Assembly (NCBI RefSeq): GCF_026625605.1
Contig: NZ_CP113054.1
Location: 2,418,001-2,482,000 of the forward strand
Reading direction: 5' to 3'
From: Luteolibacter sp. SL250
Lineage (GTDB): Bacteria > Verrucomicrobiota > Verrucomicrobiia > Verrucomicrobiales > Akkermansiaceae
Length of the DNA: 64,000 nt
Shown: one piece after another, positions 1 through 7,715 of the stretch
Layout: each line of letters opens with the position of its first letter
How positions within the stretch are numbered: position 1 is the stretch's first letter
Position numbers and translations under genes: made by a program
Notes under the pieces: generated by a model
Told to the model about the DNA's origin: nothing
Seen by the model: only the letters and a program-made list of their open reading frames with translations
Databases searched by the model: none

Positions 1-11
1 GCGCGGAAGCA

Positions 12-1049
12 TCAGGGATTGCGTTTCTCCAGCTTCATCAGGCTTTCCAGAAGCTCGCGGGAGCGGAAGCCGAAGGCTTCGCCGCTTTTGACGTCGATGA
101 GTGTCACATGGGTGATCTTTGGATTACCAAGAAGAATTTTGCTGATCTCATCGATTTCGTGTACGATGACGGGATCCGTGCTGTTGATGATCTTCGGATT
201 GGCGGCTTTGTTGATCGCTTCATAGTGGGCGGCCCTGTTCACGTAGCCGACGACTTCGCCTTGCAGGCTCTGGACATATCTTCGGGAGACCAAGGTCCAG
301 ATTTCCTTGGTGAGATCGTTCTGTGTTTTCCCGAACTCGCGCGAATAGAGCTGATAAAATCCATTTTTCTTCAGGATCATCTCGAGCGATGTCAGGCCCT
401 TGCGGCGGGCGATTTCTTCCGCCGTGCGGAAGTCTCCCAGTTTTGACCATAGCATGCCCTTGCCGGCGGGAACTTCGAACTTCAGGGAATTGATATAACG
501 GATCCAGCGTGCCTTCTGTGCTGCGGTATTGCCCGCCCTGATGGTCCGGCCGATCTGTGCGCCGCCTTTTCCCAGCCAGGATCCGAGTTTCGCCCAGCCG
601 ATGGCACTGGCGAGGGTGAGGGTGGCATCCGCGAAATGGCGTGCGGCGACCTGGATGTCAGCGTCGTTGCAGGCCTTGACCGCCGTGTCGTAGTATTTCA
701 CATAAGCTTTCAGCGCCTTGATCGCGTCCCATCCGATGGCGATGATGGTGGCTCCCGCGATGATGATGTCGGCGACGAAACCGACTCCGAAAAAATGGCT
801 GCCCGCCCAGATGGCGGCCACTCCGGCGATGACCGCCATGGCTTCCGGGGTGAGGAGTTCCGAAACCCGTTCCCGCAGTTCCTCCGGCATCAAAGGCAGC
901 GCCTGGTAGGCGGCGTCAAGCAGCCGGTCGATATCCGATGAGTGGACCGTGACGGTGGTGGATTCCCGCTCCATGCCGAGCGGCCCGTTCGCCGTACATT
1001 GTCCGGCGGTCGGCATACCGGAAGGGGAATTGGAATTGCTGCCCGCCAT
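12..1049 (-). CDS. Putative polymorphic toxin / secreted effector (345 aa)
   Basis: The protein has two parts. Residues about 35-170 hold a hydrophobic stretch (about 70-110, with WAGSHFFGVG) and helices that resemble, from memory, the DUF6861 / Tre1-like N-terminal region of type VI effectors. The C-terminal part (about 195-345) carries a 'GKGMLWSK...A...G.TSLEM' pattern around W201/S202 and L222/E223 and ends in NPKITHVTLIDV, a layout I associate with C-terminal toxin domains of polymorphic toxins. There is no signal peptide. The start at 1049 gives an N-terminus matching the predicted domain. A cognate immunity gene would be expected just beyond the left edge, so it cannot be tested here. 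No T6SS structural gene is in the window. The toxin call and its enzymatic activity are inference; the family resemblance is moderate. Confidence 0.55.
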   Translation of the reverse strand: MAGSNSNSPSGMPTAGQCTANGPLGMERESTTVTVHSSDIDRLLDAAYQALPLMPEELRERVSELLTPEAMAVIAGVAAIWAGSHFFGVGFVADIIIAGATIIAIGWDAIKALKAYVKYYDTAVKACNDADIQVAARHFADATLTLASAIGWAKLGSWLGKGGAQIGRTIRAGNTAAQKARWIRYINSLKFEVPAGKGMLWSKLGDFRTAEEIARRKGLTSLEMILKKNGFYQLYSREFGKTQNDLTKEIWTLVSRRYVQSLQGEVVGYVNRAAHYEAINKAANPKIINSTDPVIVHEIDEISKILLGNPKITHVTLIDVKSGEAFGFRSRELLESLMKLEKRNP

Positions 1050-1146
1050 CGATCAACAAGATAAATGGTGTGCAACAGGGTGGCGCCGATCAAGAGGGAA
1101 GTTTCCGGAGGGATGCGACGCCCGGAGGTCCAACCCATCCGTTCGT

Positions 1147-2745
1147 TCAATGGGTTTTCCTCCAGTAGTAGACCCAGCGTTCGGAGATGGCTTTGTCATT
1201 TCCGTCACGCAGTTCCAGAGTCATGTCCAGGTCATTGGCCGTGCCTGGATCCAGGACAAAGAAGGCACGCAACACCTGTGGCATATGAAGCTGTGGGCTG
1301 CGGCCGAGACCGGCGGGGATGTCATCGACGTTCGGCATGCTCATGTCGGACAGGCCGACGTGGATGAGTTTCACCTGCTTGTTGTTGATCTCCACGACGG
1401 GTTTGAAATCCTTGATGTCATCCCACTTCGGATCGCCGACCTTCTTTTCGGGTTCCAGCGGCTTCGCGAAATCGACGGCGACCAGCACCTCATTCGGCTT
1501 CTGAACGGGGTTGCCCAGCCGGGTGGCGCGGACGGTGAAGAGGCCGGACGGCTTTGGATCGCGCATCCAGCGCAGACGGTAGTGGACCTTGAACGGCTTG
1601 CCGACGGCATGCTCCGGCTGCGGTTCCCAGAGGAGGATGACGTTGTCGTCCGTCTCATCCTTCGTCGGCATCTCGATGAGGTGGAGCTTGCCGTTGTCGA
1701 AACCTTCGATCGGTTCCACCTTCACACTGGGGCGCTCATGGTAGCGGGCCTCCGGGTCCTGGTAGGAGGAAAAGTGGCGATCGCGCTGGAGCAGGGACCA
1801 GGAGCGTGGCTTCTCCATGGTGAAGACACAGTGGCGGAACTGGTCCTTCGTCGTTTCCAGCGGGCGGTAGTGGAGATTGCCGCTGCCCAGCTCCATCAGC
1901 AGGCCGTCGCTGTCATGGACCTCCGGGCGGAAGTCGAACGGCTTCGGATGGGTGCCTTCGCCGAACCAATACATGCTGGAAAAGGGGGCCAGACCCAGTT
2001 GGGTCACCGGCTTGCGCAGGGTGAGTTCCGCCTCCACCTCGACGATGGTTTCCTCCCCGGGAGTCACGGTGAACTGGTAGGCACCGGCCACGCTCGGCCC
2101 GTTGAGCAGGGCGGAAACCTTGAGCGACTTCGAGTCCTTGGCCGGTTTCTCAAGGTGGAACTCGGTGAAGTCCGGGAACTCTTCCGGCACGCCGGGAATG
2201 CCGCTGTTCAGGGAGAGACCGCGTGCGGAGAGGCCGTAGGGCGAGTTCGCGGGGATGGCGCGGAAGTAGCTGGCGCCGAGGAAGACGAGGAACTCGTCCA
2301 TGTATTCCTTTGAATTCAGGTGGGTGCGGGCGCGCCAGCCCGCGTAGTTCGGCGGTGGGGGCGTGTCCTTTGGCACCACCTGCTTGCCGTAGTTGAAGAG
2401 CTTCTGGTTGAAGTCGAGGTGGATGCTCTTGCCATCCTTCACCTCATGCAGGGAGACGGTCTTCTTCGCCGTCCAGCCGGGATGGAAGAAGTCGATGGAA
2501 AATGGCCCCTCGTTCCACCACAGGCCGGACTCCATGTTGAAGCGGATGTCCCGGTGCTGGTCGTAGGTCAGCTTTTTCCAGAAGTCCGCCAGGTCGTCCT
2601 TCTGCGGCTCATAGGGCTTCGCCGCCAGCGCGCGGGCCTTCGCCTTCAGCGTGTCGAAGGAAAACTCCTGCTGGGCGAGGGAGGCGGAAAAAGGGAGGGC
2701 GGCGAGGGATGCCGTGACGACGAGGGACCTGCGGAAGGATGTCAT
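1147..2745 (-). CDS. opgG: Glucan biosynthesis protein G (orphan OpgG paralogue)
   Basis: This is a periplasmic protein of the MdoG/OpgG family, which builds or branches osmoregulated periplasmic glucans. The chosen start at 2745 gives a clean signal peptide (MTSFRRSLVV... to about residue 25); the open frame upstream adds 23 implausible residues. Family features include the early LTYDQHRDIRF segment, the LFNYG and GLSARGL segments, the MYWFGEG/DFRPEVHDSDGL block, and the LLQRDR...YQDPEARYHERPS block. Length is about 532 residues, normal for the family. A second OpgG lies at 44199-45761 beside an OpgH, so this copy is an orphan without its glucosyltransferase. It is followed, beyond 1146, by the unrelated toxin-like gene. 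No Shine-Dalgarno is visible upstream. Confidence 0.92.
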   Translation of the reverse strand: MTSFRRSLVVTASLAALPFSASLAQQEFSFDTLKAKARALAAKPYEPQKDDLADFWKKLTYDQHRDIRFNMESGLWWNEGPFSIDFFHPGWTAKKTVSLHEVKDGKSIHLDFNQKLFNYGKQVVPKDTPPPPNYAGWRARTHLNSKEYMDEFLVFLGASYFRAIPANSPYGLSARGLSLNSGIPGVPEEFPDFTEFHLEKPAKDSKSLKVSALLNGPSVAGAYQFTVTPGEETIVEVEAELTLRKPVTQLGLAPFSSMYWFGEGTHPKPFDFRPEVHDSDGLLMELGSGNLHYRPLETTKDQFRHCVFTMEKPRSWSLLQRDRHFSSYQDPEARYHERPSVKVEPIEGFDNGKLHLIEMPTKDETDDNVILLWEPQPEHAVGKPFKVHYRLRWMRDPKPSGLFTVRATRLGNPVQKPNEVLVAVDFAKPLEPEKKVGDPKWDDIKDFKPVVEINNKQVKLIHVGLSDMSMPNVDDIPAGLGRSPQLHMPQVLRAFFVLDPGTANDLDMTLELRDGNDKAISERWVYYWRKTH

Positions 2746-2837
2746 GCGGTGGAAGAACACTGCCGGATTTCTGGCAGTTGGCGGGGTGGAAAGCACGTGG
2801 AAAATCCAGCGCACATTCCACTATCCGCCGCATTGTC

Positions 2838-4259
2838 TCACCACACCACATCGGTGGGCGGCTTGCCCTTCCTCCACGGCTGGCCGCCATCGTCCTTCAG
2901 GTCAGTTCCCACCGAGTGGATGGCCAGCCTGGATCCCTCCATCCGGTGGCGGAAAGGTTCACCTGTCAGCGGGTCGATCTTTGAGGTTCCCGGAAGAGCC
3001 GCCAAGCTGGAGGGATAGCTGCCGTGCTCCAGCCGGTGAAGCTCCAGGTCACAGGCGAGCACCGCCTGATGGATCTGGATGGTCAGGTCAACGGCCATCC
3101 GGCACTGCCTGGCGAAATCCCACTCCACTGCCGTATGGTTGAAAAACTCGGGCTTTGGCGACGTGGCGGCGTACCGGTTGCACACATCCAGCCAACCCTT
3201 GAGGTTTTCCGTCTTCGCCAGTTCCTTCCTAAGGTCGAGTTCCCGGGAGACGACCATGGCCGCGCTGCGATCCCACAGGCCTCCGGGAACAACACGGGGG
3301 AAGATGGAAAAGGCATTCCAGCTTCCCGGCGAGGATATGTATCCGGAGGGCTGGCCCTCTTTATAGGAATCAAACATCGGGAAGGAGGCGGTGATTTCGA
3401 GTTCCAGTGCCCGGAGGAACTCCGCGGTGGGATTCCACCGTGCCAGTCGTGAGCGGATGGCGTTGAGCTGGGTGTCACTCCAGCCGCATCTCTCCAGACA
3501 TTTTGCCAATGTGGGCTGGGTCCGGCTGAATGCCGCACCGCGCAGGATGAGGGAGGTCATCAGCTGATCGGAAGCCATGGTCTCCATCAGGCGCAGGCAG
3601 ATCATCATGCTTTCATGGGCGATGTCGGAACGGCCGGCTTCGAGCGCGAGTTCCGCCCGCAGGGTGAGGGAACCCACCACATCGACGAGCTGGAACGAAA
3701 GTCCGTAGCTGACGTTTGAATCGTCCAACTCGCACAACATGGCAAGTGTGGGGGAGGCGGTCTGCGGCCGGTCCAGGCCCGCCCGCAGGTCAGGTAGGAC
3801 CCCTGCGAGGGTCTTTTCAAAAGTGGCCAGATTGGTGGCGGCATCCCCGGTGAGCTTGAGCGACTTTTTCAGGTCATTGAGGGAGCCGTCATCGTGGCGG
3901 AAGAACCGGTTCTTGGAACCTCCCCGCCTAAGTTGCGCGTCGTTGAGCCGGGCGCGTGCGGAGCCGGGGGCATAGTTGGCGTCCTGCTTCCCAGGGTCAA
4001 ATGATTCGCTCCGGGCCTCCGCGAGCAGCGGGATCATCGCGAAATTCTCGTCTTCCGGTGGCAGCGCGCGGACCATGTCAGAGAGCCGGGTAGGCTGGTC
4101 TTCCGCTTTCATCTTCCGCACCGCGTCGCGGCGCATGCCGGCCCCATGCCAGTTGGCGGCGGCATAAAGCAGGGCGATGAGCGAGACCAGGCCGAGCAGG
4201 CTCTGGCAGAGGCGGCGGAACCAATTGCGGGACAGGAGGCTTTTCATCGGTCGGATCAT
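2838..4259 (-). CDS. Exported or membrane-anchored protein of an ECF sigma operon, unknown function
   Basis: I do not recognise a named family. The start at 4259 is set by an ATGA overlap with the stop of the 99-aa gene upstream, giving a 473-residue protein. One N-terminal membrane segment (about residues 13-33, LCQSLLGLVSLIALLYAAA) is followed by a large soluble, mostly helical domain that should face the periplasm. Near the C-terminus there is a 'GSYPSSLAALP...DPLTGEPFRHR' segment followed by 'LAIHSVGTDLKDDGG'. That segment resembles the tail of pseudopilin-like and DUF1559-type proteins, which often end with 'DPFSGKPL.Y...G..IYSVG.D..DDGG'. It is third in an operon behind an ECF sigma factor and a small membrane protein, so a role in, or control by, that sigma system is likely but unproven. 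Confidence 0.8.
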   Translation of the reverse strand: MIRPMKSLLSRNWFRRLCQSLLGLVSLIALLYAAANWHGAGMRRDAVRKMKAEDQPTRLSDMVRALPPEDENFAMIPLLAEARSESFDPGKQDANYAPGSARARLNDAQLRRGGSKNRFFRHDDGSLNDLKKSLKLTGDAATNLATFEKTLAGVLPDLRAGLDRPQTASPTLAMLCELDDSNVSYGLSFQLVDVVGSLTLRAELALEAGRSDIAHESMMICLRLMETMASDQLMTSLILRGAAFSRTQPTLAKCLERCGWSDTQLNAIRSRLARWNPTAEFLRALELEITASFPMFDSYKEGQPSGYISSPGSWNAFSIFPRVVPGGLWDRSAAMVVSRELDLRKELAKTENLKGWLDVCNRYAATSPKPEFFNHTAVEWDFARQCRMAVDLTIQIHQAVLACDLELHRLEHGSYPSSLAALPGTSKIDPLTGEPFRHRMEGSRLAIHSVGTDLKDDGGQPWRKGKPPTDVVW

Positions 4260-4555
4260 GGGTTGGTGTTGTATCCGAGCAGATCTTCCGGCGACGGTGG
4301 CGGCAGTTCGGATGCGGGCCGCAGCACCGGTCCCTCCATCCGCTCGACCGGGGGAGCCAGCAGGATGAAGGTGAGGGTGGCGGCCCAGCAGGCGCATAGA
4401 CCGGCGAGGAAAGGTTGCGGCAACCATGGGACCGCCACGGGGGCGGGCAGGATCATCGCCTTCCAGTGCGCGGGCAGCGGGCGCAGCTCCATTTCCAGGA
4501 GTTGCTTCTCGATGTCGTTGTCGCCGCCGCCGTTCATGGGATCAAAGCTCTTCAT
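4256..4555 (-). CDS. Small membrane protein next to ECF sigma factor, possible anti-sigma factor
   Basis: This 99-residue protein has a short acidic N-terminus (DNDIEKQLLEMELRPLPAHWK), one membrane segment at about residues 48-67 (LAGLCACWAATLTFILL), and a proline-rich C-terminal tail. The 'L...LRPLP..W' segment before a single membrane helix is common in small sigma-linked membrane proteins of Verrucomicrobia. It starts inside the end of the sigma gene (14-base overlap) and its stop overlaps the start of the next gene (ATGA), so all three are probably translated together. By size, topology and position it is a candidate anti-sigma factor, but it has no HXXXCXXC zinc motif. The anti-sigma role is inference. 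Confidence 0.75.
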   Translation of the reverse strand: MKSFDPMNGGGDNDIEKQLLEMELRPLPAHWKAMILPAPVAVPWLPQPFLAGLCACWAATLTFILLAPPVERMEGPVLRPASELPPPSPEDLLGYNTNP

Positions 4556-5060
4556 ACAGGGGACGCAGGAGGTCGCGGAGTTTGTCTAAGGCGTAGCGGT
4601 AGCGGCTGGCGGCGGTGTTCATGGGGATGCCGCAGGTGGATGAGATTTCCTCGAAGGTGCGCTCCTGCCAGAGCTTCAGCACGACCACCTCCCGTTGCTC
4701 CGGGGGCAGGTCTGCCAGCGCTTCCTCCAGCCTCTGGCGGAAGGCCTCCCGGTCCGGATCCGCGCAGGGCTGCAGCAGGTCGCCCTGTCCCTTCGCCGAG
4801 TGGTTCGTGCGGACAGTGTTCCGGCGCATGAGATCGACCGCGGCATGGTGGACCATCCTCAGCAGGTAGGACCGCTGGTTCTCCATCATGGAGGGATCCG
4901 CACGGCCTCCGGCGAGCTTGAGGAAAAGGTCCTGCAGGATGTCACGGGCGGCGGCCTCATCCCTCAGCAGCGACATCGCATGGGCGAACATGACGGTGGC
5001 GTGATCGTCATAGATCCGCTCCAGTTCTTCGGGTGAGGGTTTCCGCTTCGCGCCGGCCAT
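4542..5060 (-). CDS. ECF-type RNA polymerase sigma-70 factor
   Basis: This 172-residue protein has region 2 at about residues 12-80 (YDDHATVMFAHAMSLLRDEAAARDILQDLFLKL, then RSYLLRMVHHAAVDLMRR) and region 4 at about 110-165 (LADLPPEQREVVVLKLWQ, FEEISSTCGIPMNTAASRYRYALDKLR). That is the usual two-domain ECF layout. It would direct RNA polymerase to a specific promoter set. It heads an operon with a small membrane protein and a larger exported protein. The start at 5060 is the only suitable ATG. No Shine-Dalgarno is visible, and I did not find a convincing autoregulatory ECF promoter upstream. Confidence 0.93.
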   Translation of the reverse strand: MAGAKRKPSPEELERIYDDHATVMFAHAMSLLRDEAAARDILQDLFLKLAGGRADPSMMENQRSYLLRMVHHAAVDLMRRNTVRTNHSAKGQGDLLQPCADPDREAFRQRLEEALADLPPEQREVVVLKLWQERTFEEISSTCGIPMNTAASRYRYALDKLRDLLRPLYEEL

Positions 5061-5114
5061 TATCGGGTGGACGCGCGGGAGGGGAAGATTTGTCTGACGG
5101 ACCGGCGTATTTTC

Positions 5115-5870
5115 CTAACGGCCCAGATACACCTCCGTGATGTAGTCGATGCTCACGGTGCCGTCCTGCTGGTGCAGGGCGAAGATGCGCTCAAGTTCCG
5201 CGGTCATCTCCTCATGGCGCGGTTGCCCCGGGGCGGGGGCATAGGAGGAGGAAAGCAGGCGGCCGCGGAGGCTTTCGTAGCCGAACACCTGGCGGTTGGT
5301 GAAAGTGTGGAGGGCGTAGCCGTCCGTGAAGAACCCGCCCAGCACGCGGCTGTCGATGGTCTCATGGCGCACGGTGTTGTAGTCGGTTCCGTACTCCAGC
5401 AGCAGGGCCTCATAGTCCCGCAGGAACGGCGTGGTATCCACCTGCCGCACGTTCCACAGCAGCGCGATGAGACCGCCCGGTTTCAGGATGCGGGAGAACT
5501 CGGCCCGCGTTTCCGCCCCGGCGAACCAGTGGAACGCCTGCGCTGCCAGGATGAGATCCACGCTTCCGTCCGGCAGGGTGGTGGCCTGTGCGGTGCCGTC
5601 CACGCTGGTAAAGCCGGGGTAGGCCGCCAGCAGACGCTCCGCCGCCTCACGCATCGGCGCGTTCGGCTCCACGCCGGTGACGGGGACACCCGCCTTCAGG
5701 AGCATCTCCGCGGAAATGCCGGTACCGGAGCCAATGTCCGCCACCGTGGATGACGGGGACAGATGGGCCTTTCTCACGAGCAGATCCACCACCTCCGGAG
5801 GGTAGCCGGGCCGGTAGCGGACGTAGTTTTCCACCCGGTCGGAGAAGCGTTGTGTGGAGGAGGATATCAT
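5115..5870 (-). CDS. Class I SAM-dependent methyltransferase
   Basis: The glycine-rich SAM-binding motif I is visible as VADIGSGTG at about residues 45-53, followed by GVEPNAPMREAAE (motif II acidic residue) and later DLILAAQAFHWF and LKPGGLIALLWN. This layout is typical of methyltransferase_11/25 family enzymes acting on small molecules. The start at 5870 (MISSSTQRFSDRVENYVRYRP) is preferred over an in-frame ATG 11 codons upstream because the family commonly begins at 'F...a..Y...RP.YP'. The product is about 251 residues. The substrate cannot be told from sequence. The upstream region (5871-6245) is packed with AACCGGAAA repeats, which may control this gene. Confidence 0.88.
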   Translation of the reverse strand: MISSSTQRFSDRVENYVRYRPGYPPEVVDLLVRKAHLSPSSTVADIGSGTGISAEMLLKAGVPVTGVEPNAPMREAAERLLAAYPGFTSVDGTAQATTLPDGSVDLILAAQAFHWFAGAETRAEFSRILKPGGLIALLWNVRQVDTTPFLRDYEALLLEYGTDYNTVRHETIDSRVLGGFFTDGYALHTFTNRQVFGYESLRGRLLSSSYAPAPGQPRHEEMTAELERIFALHQQDGTVSIDYITEVYLGR

Positions 5871-5946
5871 CGGGAAACAGTAGGGAGGGTGGACACTCCT
5901 CACCTGGTTGAGCCGGTCGATCCTACTCTTTCAAGACGTTCTCCGG

Positions 5947-6157
5947 AACCGGAAATCTCGGAGCTTTCCGGTTTTTACCGCGATCCGGCGAGTGGAACTG
6001 TTCCGGACACGAACCGGAAAGGAGAAAGTCGTGATGGATCGTATGGGATGAAATTGTAAGCCGTTGGTGATCAGTTTCGTTTTCCGTCGTTTGGCTTGAA
6101 CCGGAAAACCGGAAAGGAACCGGAAACGGAGCTTCCTTTCCGCTCCCGAACCGGAAA
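5947..6157. repeat. Cluster of seven AACCGGAAA 9-mers
   Basis: Exact AACCGGAAA begins at 5947, 6012, 6099, 6107, 6118 and 6149, and its reverse complement lies at 5965-5973. Three copies at 6099-6126 are packed head to tail with 8- and 11-base spacing. All lie 77-287 bases upstream of the methyltransferase start. They could be binding sites for a regulator or a low-complexity remnant. No repeat-spacer regularity supports a CRISPR. Confidence 0.75.
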
Positions 6158-6195
6158 CGGACAGAGGGGGGCTTATATAGGCCCCCCTCTGTCCG
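6158..6195 (-). terminator. Perfect 15-bp hairpin downstream of the FecR gene
   Basis: Arms 6158-6172 and 6181-6195 are exact reverse complements around an 8-base AT-rich loop (TTATATAG). On the minus strand it lies about 50 bases past the FecR stop and is followed by TTTCC, a short T run. It is probably a terminator, though the T-tract is weak and the AT-only loop is unusual. Confidence 0.6.
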
Positions 6196-6245
6196 GTTCT
6201 CGCCGGTTATGGAAATCAGGAAGGCCGGTCCTATGCCTCGTATCC

Positions 6246-7715
6246 TCACTCCCGCAGCTTCACCCGCAGCAGGGGAGGCGTGTTGCTGCGGTTCTCACGG
6301 GTGGCGAAGGCATGGACAAAGCCGTTCTTTGCGGTCTCGTCCGTTTCCCGGCAGATGATGATGGTGGCGGTGCCGTTGGTGTCCGACCTGAGGAAATCCA
6401 CCAGGGCGGACCCTTTGATGGCGCAGGTGGCGCGGCTGGTGCCCTGTGCCAGCTCGAAGCTGCCAAGCGGGACGACTTTCGCCGGATCCGGCAGGTGGCG
6501 GAGCTTCCCGTCCCCATTCATCGCGGGGGCGTTCTGCCAGGTGATGGCCTTCTCCTCCCAGGTGTCGCCCGTCTCATCGGTCAGGCCATAGACGTGGAAG
6601 ACACTGTCCGGGACCAGCGTCGCGAAGCCGAGATCGCTCGGCTCCACGTTCAGGCTGAACTCCGCGTCTTCGATCTTCTCCAGGTCGAACTTCGACAGGT
6701 CGAAGGCGGCATATCCCTTGCGGATGAGGTCTTCCTGGTGGGTGGTATTCTTCACCCGCATGAAAGGTTCAATGCCGTAGTTTTTCGGAATCTTGGTGGA
6801 CTGGATGAAGGCATCCCGGCCGCTGCCGTAGTTGGTGGAAATGGTCTGCCAGCCCTGGTGGTCGCTCACGATCACATCCGGCTGCCAGCGGTTCGTCTCA
6901 TCATCCTCACCCACGGACGGGTTGAGCTTTTTCTTGAGCAGACCCCGGTCGAGCGCCTGCGCAGGCGTCACCTGCTTCATGCCCTTCTCACCCTTGTGGC
7001 CGACCTCAACGAGGCCCTCGATCACGTGGACGAGGTATTTTCCATCGTCATCCGCGCTTACGCCGAAGCGGGTGCCCAGGTCCACGACCTTCGCATCCTT
7101 GGTATCCACGGTGAAACCGATCGCCTGCTTCGGAACATCCGCGACGATAGTGCCGCGTACCAGGCGGCAGTTCATGGTGTCGATGATCTCCAGCGTGGCT
7201 GGGGCCTCCAGGACGACCTCCGCGCCGCTGTCGAACTTGAGCGTGGCCAGACCTTCCACCAGTTCAAAGGTCCCTGCGGAAATCCGTGATCCCTCCGCGG
7301 TGGGCAGGGTGCTGCCACCCCAGCGGCAACCCTGGGACTTCGTGATGGACGCGACGGTCGGGACCGCTGCGGTGACCAGGGAAGGCGGGGCATCCTTCAC
7401 GAAGGTGCGGATGCCCACGGTGATCATCACGCAGGCGGCGGCGGCAAAAAGGGCGATGGGGATGAGCGGGTTGGTGCGCCGGAGCGGCACCACATTCCCT
7501 GCGGGAGCCTCCTGGGAGGCCAGATCCCGGACGAGGCGCGGGTCGTGCCGCAGCTCCGCGTCCAGAAACAGGGAGCGGGCGAAGAGCGCGCGCATCTCCG
7601 AGTCCGCCCGCAGCAGGGCGTCCAGATCCGCTTCCTCGTCAGGGGAGAGCTTTCCGTCCCGGGCGCGTTCGCAGCGCTCGAGCAGTTCCCAGCGTTTGGC
7701 ATCTCCGGAGTTCAT
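6246..7715 (-). CDS. FecR-type anti-sigma regulator with C-terminal DNRLRE-like domain
   Basis: The start at 7715 overlaps the sigma gene stop (ATGA), giving 489 residues. Residues about 1-75 form a cytoplasmic helical anti-sigma region. One membrane segment follows at about 83-103 (NPLIPIALFAAAACVMITVG). A FecR domain covers about 115-250, with ISAGTFELVEGLATLKFDSGAEVVLEAPA, LVRGTIVADVP and VDLGTRFGVS. The C-terminal half (about 290-489) looks like a DNRLRE beta-sandwich: it has 'DAFIQSTKIPKNYG', 'RKGYAAFDLS', 'WEEKAITWQNAP' and ends 'NTPPLLRVKL'. DNRLRE domains are usually found in exported carbohydrate-associated proteins. The protein likely senses an extracytoplasmic signal and restrains the sigma factor encoded just upstream. 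Confidence 0.88.
   Translation of the reverse strand: MNSGDAKRWELLERCERARDGKLSPDEEADLDALLRADSEMRALFARSLFLDAELRHDPRLVRDLASQEAPAGNVVPLRRTNPLIPIALFAAAACVMITVGIRTFVKDAPPSLVTAAVPTVASITKSQGCRWGGSTLPTAEGSRISAGTFELVEGLATLKFDSGAEVVLEAPATLEIIDTMNCRLVRGTIVADVPKQAIGFTVDTKDAKVVDLGTRFGVSADDDGKYLVHVIEGLVEVGHKGEKGMKQVTPAQALDRGLLKKKLNPSVGEDDETNRWQPDVIVSDHQGWQTISTNYGSGRDAFIQSTKIPKNYGIEPFMRVKNTTHQEDLIRKGYAAFDLSKFDLEKIEDAEFSLNVEPSDLGFATLVPDSVFHVYGLTDETGDTWEEKAITWQNAPAMNGDGKLRHLPDPAKVVPLGSFELAQGTSRATCAIKGSALVDFLRSDTNGTATIIICRETDETAKNGFVHAFATRENRSNTPPLLRVKLRE

Larger units (their letters stand above)
5871..6245. other. Intergenic region with AACCGGAAA repeats and a strong hairpin; no gene seen
   Basis: This 375-base stretch lies between the end of the FecR gene and the start of the methyltransferase gene, both on the minus strand. 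It holds seven exact copies of AACCGGAAA (six forward, one reverse) and a perfect 15-bp hairpin, listed separately. The one open frame crossing it (5923-6249, minus) reads through the repeats and hairpin and has no protein-like character. Confidence 0.7.

Noticed and set aside
5947-6157. A CRISPR-like array formed by the AACCGGAAA copies
   Set aside because: The unit is only 9 bases, spacing is irregular, one copy is inverted, and there are no cas genes.
5923-6249. A 108-residue open frame between the methyltransferase and FecR genes
   Set aside because: It runs through the AACCGGAAA repeats and the 15-bp hairpin and has repeat-derived composition.
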